Shown here: positions 59,501 through 64,000 of the stretch, in pieces | Position numbering within the stretch: the stretch's first letter is position 1 | Layout of the letters: each line of letters begins with the position of its first letter | DNA from: a bacterium | GTDB lineage: Bacteria > Cyanobacteriota > Vampirovibrionia > Gastranaerophilales > Gastranaerophilaceae | Direction of reading: 5' to 3' | Assembly: GCA_017480425.1 (NCBI GenBank) | Contig: JAFVAR010000047.1 | Coordinates: forward strand, 37,121-101,120 | DNA: 64,000 nucleotides | Position numbers and translations under genes: made by a program | Notes under the pieces: generated by a model | Told to the model about the DNA's origin: nothing | Seen by the model: only the letters and a program-made list of their open reading frames with translations | Databases searched by the model: none

Positions 59501-60226
59501 TTCAGAGTCCAGCTTTGGCTTCGGAGCAGGTAAAAACGTATCAATATCTATATCTGCGTGAATATTTTTGTTCTTTTCACTGTATAAATCCGCAATGGTT
59601 TTTACTTTTATAGTCTTACGATTAAAGTATCCGGCTTGAAGTTCTTCACCATGCAAATCCAAATAGTGTTTTGTTCGCATATCCGTTACAAGAACTTTGT
59701 AATTATGAAGCTTTGCAGCAGGAACTTTTATACGAATCCAAGCAGGATTAAATTTGAATCTGCCTTCATTTTCTTCATCCTGTTCTATACCCAAAGTAGA
59801 TTCTTTTTTTGAATTCAAAATATCTTCAATAAGCTTAATAACTTTATAATCAACCCCGTCATTATCAATCTCAAGATTAACAAAAGGGTTATCAATATCA
59901 AGACATGAAACCTTTACTGTTAACAACAGTAAACTCGGAAGGGAAATTCTTGCTTTAATACCGTCAGCAGACAATAACAAAGAACCGTCAGGAAGTTTTA
60001 TTGTAACATTTTGGAGTTTTGCACCTGCACCTAAAAGCGGTGTTGTCGTAATTTTTATATCATTAAAATCAACATCTAATTTTGCTTGTTCTTTTGCAAT
60101 TTCTTTTACAAGCGGCTTATATTGATTCAAGTCAATCGCATTTGGCAAAATAAATAAAAAGCATAAATACAAAACTGCCGTAATACCAAGAACTGTATAT
60201 CCTAAAATTTTAAAAAAAGTTTTCAT
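56513..60226 (-). CDS. AsmA-family envelope protein, 1237 aa
   Basis: An N-terminal membrane anchor (about 8-30, 'ILGYTVLGITAVLYLCFLFILP') is followed by the AsmA opening 'LDVDFNDIKITTTPLLGAGAKLQNVTIKLPDGSLLLSADGIKARISLPSLL' and by many repeating beta segments along the whole length, with an AsmA-like C-terminal region near 950-1130 ('GTAQFDAKLLINGA', 'GDVNFTVEKGQFGPFGKIENL', 'THFEKLTGHLNFEDGICHIDPITSLG'). The tail is acidic then basic (Glu/Lys). AsmA/TamB-type proteins form long hydrophobic grooves that carry phospholipid from the inner to the outer membrane; this supports a diderm envelope. Twice the length of E. coli AsmA (617). Single gene. Confidence 0.88.
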   Translation of the reverse strand: MKTFFKILGYTVLGITAVLYLCFLFILPNAIDLNQYKPLVKEIAKEQAKLDVDFNDIKITTTPLLGAGAKLQNVTIKLPDGSLLLSADGIKARISLPSLLLLTVKVSCLDIDNPFVNLEIDNDGVDYKVIKLIEDILNSKKESTLGIEQDEENEGRFKFNPAWIRIKVPAAKLHNYKVLVTDMRTKHYLDLHGEELQAGYFNRKTIKVKTIADLYSEKNKNIHADIDIDTFLPAPKPKLDSEDDPAERIDIRFVNSVEMYQNYDLKTNLEAKFKARKHKDGVITSFGHINIEDITMKVSDLQLPKSYARYKMFGSTIDMDTNIYPANNQNIQFIGKLHYAGHPRIDMKIKTAKIQFNDMLILTRAFLDSLRIKHELAQYKADGSLVADCYIKTNFKKLKSNGIVKVENGGLAVRNLGQVISKANINANLDDSVLDIQDSSLYVNNSKVSIDGSIDKNSVAAITVKTEKMPLGGLFNAFAPKNLRETYVLNSGTITLDATLLGKLKEAVAGAKFDVDNLSFAQRKNVFSLSNAKLLGEFTCDTRHKALTGVINNDNFRFSLPKTNSFVSVPKLEIKIADNNVTVSENDILFNDNSKIKYSGEIVDYNKLKSINFNALGSVETSDLIKLLGKELKPYIHSQGSIPVKLTIEGDKHKQTMFAQALADKNNFITPVDFTEIGGKNTSLQTVIDFKPKRIKIKKTGLFERTVTVDEKGNETVNLKSFADIDGTIAGKRINLIKVTIPEILSGKFYIFPKSSLVIDKARLFVYGSTSNPIIRGGINIREIKIPELLMSVDSTNLDFKGHELDFGAENVLLNGSDITARGTYNLQSSSVPEINNLNVDSRNIVLERLLKVVGLAQKYVPQSTSAGSNNKQNVNIPLAVKGGNINMYRISTGNIVVRNTTSRIALLNNILNLRNLSTSIFDGKVNGDIDVNLISLLINADLRGEEINVEKALLDAAGMKDMLTGTAQFDAKLLINGAASNVEDQMKGISGDVNFTVEKGQFGPFGKIENLIIAENIRESQFFQTALGGVINSLTSIDTTHFEKLTGHLNFEDGICHIDPITSLGNILSLHVFGDFDLVRNYADMKVRARMASLISKLLGPLNAINPINLMNSAASLNVVTAKAFSLFCEVVPQEELDTLPSFANKYVDSGAAKFQLGVRGDAAKPLTLIKSFKWLSSKTEYDEAVEFVNSLPEEIEGSEAESIEEAIAEAKALEEEKKTLKYKIKHVFSKEKSKD

Positions 60227-60436
60227 TTCCTCATCCCCTTATTTTTAGTCAATTATACCATAAAATGAAGTATTATTTTATTTTTTTTCTTTATTTACTC
60301 TATAAAGAAAATCGTTACATTTTCGGCTCTAATGTAAAGATTTTGAAACAATTTGACTTTTTTAAGTTACAATAAATAAAGTACAGTGGTATTTTATACA
60401 CTAGTTTTGAAAAGAAAAGGAAAAGAGAAAGAGATT

Positions 60437-61942
60437 ATGGGAAAAATTTTATTCACTGTTTTTGCAATGATGATGAGCCTATGCTCAGCACAAGCAATGA
60501 ATTTTGATGCATTTATGGATAAGCATATTGCACCTGTTTCAGATGCAATTGCAAATGTTATATTTTTCCCGATTACACTTGGCGAATCTAAAGTACCTTT
60601 GATTATTTTATGGGTACTCGCTGCAGGAATCTTTTTCACCATATATTTTAGAGGAATCGCCATTTGGGGATTCAAACACGCAATTAATGTAGTTGCAAAA
60701 CCATCAAGCGACAAACACGGCGGCAGTGGTGAAGTTTCCTCTTTTCAAGCTCTTGCAACCGCACTATCAGGAACTATCGGTATCGGAAGTATTGCGGGTG
60801 TTGCAATATCAATTTCAATAGGCGGCCCCGGCGCTGCATTTTGGATTTTTGCAGGTGCAATTTTGGGTATGTCAATCAAGTTCGTTGAAGCAACTCTTGC
60901 AGTAAAATACAGAAGGTTTAATCTTGACGGTTCTGTATCAGGCGGGCCTATGCACTACATTGCTCACGGTTTAACCAGAAGGAAAATGCGCTGGTTGGGA
61001 CAGCCACTTTCTGTTTTATTTGCAATTCTTTGTTTAGGCGGCGGCATTACTGGCGGTAACATGATTCAAATAAATCAAACCGCACACCAAATAGTTTTCA
61101 TAACCGGAGGTGAAAACAGTATTTTCCACGGCTATACTTGGATAATCGGTCTTGTTGCCGCAATTCTTATCGGTATGGTTATTGTTGGCGGTATTAAAAG
61201 TATAGCTAAGGTTACAACTGTCTTAACGCCTACAATGTGTCTTTTATATATTATTTCAGGATTAATAGTTATTTTTGCAAATATAAAAGGAATTCCACAC
61301 GTTTTATCGTTGATATGTAATGAAGCATTCCACCCTACATCTGTAGCAGGCGGAATATTCGGAATTATAATTATTGGGTTAAGACGCTCCGTTCAATCCA
61401 ACGAAGCAGGAACCGGCGCTGCAGCTATTGTATATGCAACAGCTCAAACCAAAGAACCTGTTTCGCAAGGCTTTGTTGCTCTTCTTGAAACATTCTTAAC
61501 AGGTGTTTTATGTATGTTTACTTCTCTTGCAATCGTATCATCCGGTGTACTTGATATGAGTGCCGTAGGACAGATTTCAGGGATTGAGCTTGCTTCAAAC
61601 GCTTTCCAATCAGTAATCCCGTTTTTCCCTGTAATACTTTCATTAATTGCAGTTCTATTTGCTATGTCAACATTAATTTCTTGGGCATACTACGGACAAA
61701 AAGCTTGGACGTTCTTGCTCGGTGAAGGCAAAAAGCGTGTACTTACATTTAACTTAATTTATTGTATGTTTATTGTTATAGGTTCTGTTATGAACGTAAC
61801 ATCCGTAATTAACATAACAGATGCAATGATGATTGCTCTATGCGTTCCAAACATAATAGTACTTTACATATTGTGTCCTGAAATTAAGCAAGACTTAAAA
61901 GCATATTTAGAAAAACACAATATGAATTTTATGAAATTTTAA
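60437..61942 (+). CDS. Sodium:alanine (amino acid) symporter, AGCS family
   Basis: Start at 60437 (MGKILFTVFAMMMSLCSAQA). 501 residues with about 10-11 membrane helices. Family signature 'NEAGTGAAAIVYATAQTKEPVSQGFVALLETFLTG' and the Na/substrate motif 'LSGTIGIGSIAGVAISISIGGPGAAFW'. It imports alanine or glycine with sodium. The first 20 residues look like a signal peptide before the usual start (about 'FDAFMDKHIAPVSDAI'), unusual for the family, though a few members have it. No glycine riboswitch was seen in the 210-bp leader. Confidence 0.92.
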   Translation: MGKILFTVFAMMMSLCSAQAMNFDAFMDKHIAPVSDAIANVIFFPITLGESKVPLIILWVLAAGIFFTIYFRGIAIWGFKHAINVVAKPSSDKHGGSGEVSSFQALATALSGTIGIGSIAGVAISISIGGPGAAFWIFAGAILGMSIKFVEATLAVKYRRFNLDGSVSGGPMHYIAHGLTRRKMRWLGQPLSVLFAILCLGGGITGGNMIQINQTAHQIVFITGGENSIFHGYTWIIGLVAAILIGMVIVGGIKSIAKVTTVLTPTMCLLYIISGLIVIFANIKGIPHVLSLICNEAFHPTSVAGGIFGIIIIGLRRSVQSNEAGTGAAAIVYATAQTKEPVSQGFVALLETFLTGVLCMFTSLAIVSSGVLDMSAVGQISGIELASNAFQSVIPFFPVILSLIAVLFAMSTLISWAYYGQKAWTFLLGEGKKRVLTFNLIYCMFIVIGSVMNVTSVINITDAMMIALCVPNIIVLYILCPEIKQDLKAYLEKHNMNFMKF

Positions 61943-62835
61943 GGACGTGAAATCATTTGATGTACAAGCCTTACAATTTGAACCGGCTGAAGTTTTTGTT
62001 TCTTTGTTTTCAGGATTTCAATAATTTCATCCATACCAATGATTTTGTGTGGCATTATAAGTAATTTTTTATCTATATTTACCATATCTTTTAAAGCATT
62101 CCACAAAACTCTGTCAGGGTCGTGTATATCCCTTCTGCTTATATCAATCACTTTATCACTTTGTGCAGCAATATTAATCGCAAGAAGTTCATTTTCAAGT
62201 TTTTGTATCATTGCTTTTACATCAATAATGGATTGCATAAGTATACTGCATCTGCGATAACCTTCTGCAACAGCATTAACTTTTTCCGTTATTTTTGTTT
62301 TATATGAATCCATTAAAAGCTTATTATCTCTCTTTGTATTTTTTGCGTGCATAAAACCACGTCTGTAATCCTCCGAACATTCATCAAAGCACAACGAAAA
62401 TTCCCGAATTTGATTAAGTGCTTTTTTAATTCCTTTATCAAGCTCTTGGGCATAATCTGTTTTCATTACTAAAAATTTATTTAATTTTTGTATTAAAACC
62501 TTAATAGATTCTTCTCTGTTCATTGCCTTGATTTTTGAAACAGATTTTTGTTCTGATTCATTGGGAATATCGAAACAATACGTTACCGTTCCAAGTATAT
62601 CTTTTGTAATTTCTTTTTCCACCATATGATTTTTTATTTCATTATAAAAAATTGCTTCATTATCCGGCAAATAAGATGCTAATATATCAAGTTTTTCTTG
62701 CTTTACGGCGGTTGATTTGTTATGGTTTTCCCAAGAATATGGCTGATACTGTAAGTTCCACTTACCACCGGTCATAACAGATTTATCCGTATATAAGCCG
62801 CTAAAATTTATTTTGTTAATTGATTGGGTTTTCAT
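61939..62835 (-). CDS. Unknown helical protein with lineage-type N-terminus, 298 aa
   Basis: The start at 62835 (MKTQSINKINFSGLYTDKS) has AAGGAG 9 nt upstream; TTG at 62841 is too near. After the N-terminal motif the protein is charged and helical ('DILGTVTYCFDIPNESEQK', 'DKGIKKALNQIREFSLCFDE', 'EKVNAVAEGYRRCSILMQSIIDVKAMIQKLENELL'). No signal peptide or membrane helix. It overlaps the end of the symporter gene (convergent). No family recognised. Confidence 0.72.
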   Translation of the reverse strand: MKTQSINKINFSGLYTDKSVMTGGKWNLQYQPYSWENHNKSTAVKQEKLDILASYLPDNEAIFYNEIKNHMVEKEITKDILGTVTYCFDIPNESEQKSVSKIKAMNREESIKVLIQKLNKFLVMKTDYAQELDKGIKKALNQIREFSLCFDECSEDYRRGFMHAKNTKRDNKLLMDSYKTKITEKVNAVAEGYRRCSILMQSIIDVKAMIQKLENELLAINIAAQSDKVIDISRRDIHDPDRVLWNALKDMVNIDKKLLIMPHKIIGMDEIIEILKTKKQKLQPVQIVRLVHQMISRP

Positions 62836-62931
62836 ATGCAATACTCCTTGAAACCATTATAATACAATTAAATTTATTGTGGTATTATGAAATTAATAAG
62901 TATTTCGAGATTTGGAATTAAGGAAGAAAAA

Positions 62932-63702
62932 ATGAAAAAAATATTTGTAACATTTGGAATAATAGCGTTATTTTTTAGTTTAAACAGTTGTCAATTTGTA
63001 AATGCAGCCGAATATTCAGGAATATCTCACGCATCTTTGCTTATGAAATTTAAAGACGTAAACAGAAGTTGGAGAGTTGCGGAAAAATTAAAATCTCAGG
63101 CACGAGGATTAGCGGAGAATGATAAAAAAACTATAAAAAAATATGTATATGGCGCAATTACTAATGAAGATTCGTTTACACTTACCAATTGTTACTTAAA
63201 CGGGAATTTAGATACATATATATCAAAAAAAGATATTACCAAACCCCTTGAAGCAAGATTGGATTTTTATGCCAGAAGTCTTGAAACATCAGTAAACAAA
63301 GCGAAATTGCCTCAAAACATGCTTTTATATCACATTTCTGATGACAGAGAAATGAGAGCATTGTTTAAAGATAAAAATATTAATGAAATTTTGATAATGC
63401 CTGTAAATGATGACAATTTAAATGCACTAAAATCTGCAATAAAAGGTTCTAAATTCTGTGAAAAAGGATTTTGGATTACAACTTATGACCAAAATATGAC
63501 TAAAAAATCAAAATACAGGTTTATTATAAGTGCTCCGAAAAATTTGAGAGCTGTTTTATTAGATGAAATCAGCGGAATTAAAGCAAAAGAAGTTTTAATT
63601 TCTTCCGGATACAAATGGGAAGTCACAGGAATTTCAAAAGAATATGACAAAAGATATAAAGTACATTATTATAAAATCAATGTCAAACTTATTATGAATT
63701 AA
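62932..63702 (+). CDS. Exported or lipoprotein of unknown function, 256 aa
   Basis: Start at 62932 (MKKIFVTFGIIALFFSLNSC) with AAGGA upstream; an ATG at 62887 lengthens the protein by 15 residues without a ribosome binding site. The signal peptide ends in either a lipobox (LNSC at residue ~20) or NAA. The mature protein is basic and mixed, with 'NLDTYISKKDITKPLEARLDFYARSLETSVNKAKLPQNMLLYHISDDREMRALFKDKNINEILIMPVN' in the middle and a charged C-terminus. This middle part has some likeness to ADP-ribosyltransferase-type toxins ('LYHISDDREM') but I cannot support a function. Confidence 0.68.
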   Translation: MKKIFVTFGIIALFFSLNSCQFVNAAEYSGISHASLLMKFKDVNRSWRVAEKLKSQARGLAENDKKTIKKYVYGAITNEDSFTLTNCYLNGNLDTYISKKDITKPLEARLDFYARSLETSVNKAKLPQNMLLYHISDDREMRALFKDKNINEILIMPVNDDNLNALKSAIKGSKFCEKGFWITTYDQNMTKKSKYRFIISAPKNLRAVLLDEISGIKAKEVLISSGYKWEVTGISKEYDKRYKVHYYKINVKLIMN

Positions 63703-63814
63703 TTTTTGCAAACAGATTATTTTGTTAAGAAATCCAATCAGCACTTGCAAATTATATTTACACTAGTTTTTATTGCACTTAAAATTGCCTCAAAATTAAT
63801 TTTTATTTATTTTT

Positions 63815-63874
63815 TGTAAACATTTGTAACGATTTATCAAAAAAAACTAAAGTTTTTCTAAAAAATGCCGATAA
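63815..63874 (+). promoter_or_regulatory. Sigma-28 (FliA)-type promoter with upstream direct-repeat box, right edge
   Basis: Box TGTAAACATTTGTAAC (63815-63830), 17 bp, -35 TAAAGTTT (63848-63855), 11 bp, -10 GCCGATAA (63867-63874): a perfect match to the FliA consensus. Transcription would begin near 63881 and run off the window's right edge. Confidence 0.85.
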
Positions 63875-63956
63875 GAATAGAGTAAGTTGATTTTAATTTT
63901 TGACGTCACAAATCAGTTTACAAGATAGATAGTAAGGATGGAACAGTAGTAACACT

Positions 63957-64000
63957 ATGGGATTCTCAGATTTCTGGTTACAATTTAATAACAAGAATAA
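63957..64000 (+). CDS. Start of a gene behind the sigma-28 promoter (partial, runs off right edge)
   Basis: The ATG at 63957 (MGFSDFWLQFNNKN...) is the first ATG whose frame stays open to the edge. AAGGA lies 18 nt upstream, which is far, so the true start may lie elsewhere. Fourteen codons are visible. No family can be named; it does not begin like flagellin. Confidence 0.4.
   Translation, partial: MGFSDFWLQFNNKN

Noticed and set aside
60227..60436. Glycine or other riboswitch before the alanine symporter
   Set aside because: The leader is plain AT-rich sequence with no aptamer-like conserved core.

Overview
The window is AT-rich bacterial chromosome with no phage, insertion sequence or CRISPR array that I can see. 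Gene content fits a non-photosynthetic relative of Cyanobacteria (Melainabacteria / Vampirovibrionia, probably Gastranaerophilales): flagellar export genes, a prepilin-type N-terminus of the GYTLSEVLITLGIIG kind, a NarL-type regulator, MEP isoprenoid genes (ispG, ispE), thyX, bacterial acetyl-CoA carboxylase, an outer-membrane chaperone (Skp) and an AsmA-like protein (so a two-membrane envelope), and no photosynthesis genes. The taxon is an inference from family content, not a computed placement.

Layout. 1-6.7 kb: end of a cation diffusion facilitator, envelope proteins (lytic transglycosylase, Skp), rimO, a two-gene operon of small proteins behind a flagellar-type promoter, then coaBC, a Nif3 protein and an exported protein. 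6.8-13.6 kb: an EmrB-type exporter, groES-groEL, an EF-hand protein, Hsp20, a sugar-nucleotidyltransferase-like protein and a small secreted protein. 13.7-14.2 kb: tRNA-Pro(CGG) followed by tRNA-like debris and a palindromic repeat. 14.2-21 kb: TPR protein, metG, small regulator genes, GtrA protein and an unusual phosphohexomutase. 21-25.1 kb: a minus-strand flagellar export/C-ring operon (tandem-SpoA protein, fliO, fliP, fliQ, an inserted secreted protein, fliR), divergent from ftsZ (25.3 kb). 26.5-34 kb: tspO, prmA, accD-accA, a response regulator, an ACT protein and recA. 34-45 kb: a large unknown protein, glnA, coaX, a WYL regulator pair, engB, xerC/D and a calpain-like cysteine protease. 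45-53 kb: thyX, an amino-acid-binding protein, ispG, aroC-aroK-aroB and a ferritin-like protein. 53-64 kb: ispE, a pilin-like protein, thioredoxin, DAHP synthase, a 1237-residue AsmA-like protein, a sodium:alanine symporter and unknowns.

The most interesting signal is regulatory. At three separate places (3635-3694 +, 45122-45182 -, 63815-63874 +) there is a close match to the sigma-28/FliA promoter, TAAAGTTT-N11-G(C/T)CG(A/T)TA(A/T). Each is preceded at a nearly fixed distance (17, 18 and 17 bp before the -35) by the same 16-bp box, TGTAAA-N4-TGTAAC, a direct repeat of TGTAA with a 10-bp period centred about 60 bp before the expected transcription start. This looks like a dual-input regulon (flagellar sigma plus an unknown activator). 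Its visible members are a pair of tiny unknown proteins, a calpain-like protease and a gene leaving the right edge, none of them a recognisable flagellar structural gene. A second theme is a short N-terminal motif (M-x-I..I..., Asn/Ser-rich, then Phe-x-Gly/Ala/Ser) shared by seven otherwise unrelated proteins. A third is a set of housekeeping genes (coaBC, ispG, aroC, perhaps rimO, and an unknown at 31452) whose -10 box lies only 5-8 nt before the start codon with no ribosome binding site, so leaderless transcripts are expected.

Many pathway genes are clustered by function: aroC-aroK-aroB overlap, accD-accA are adjacent, and groES-groEL form one unit. Start codons were revised wherever a Shine-Dalgarno sequence or promoter position decided them.
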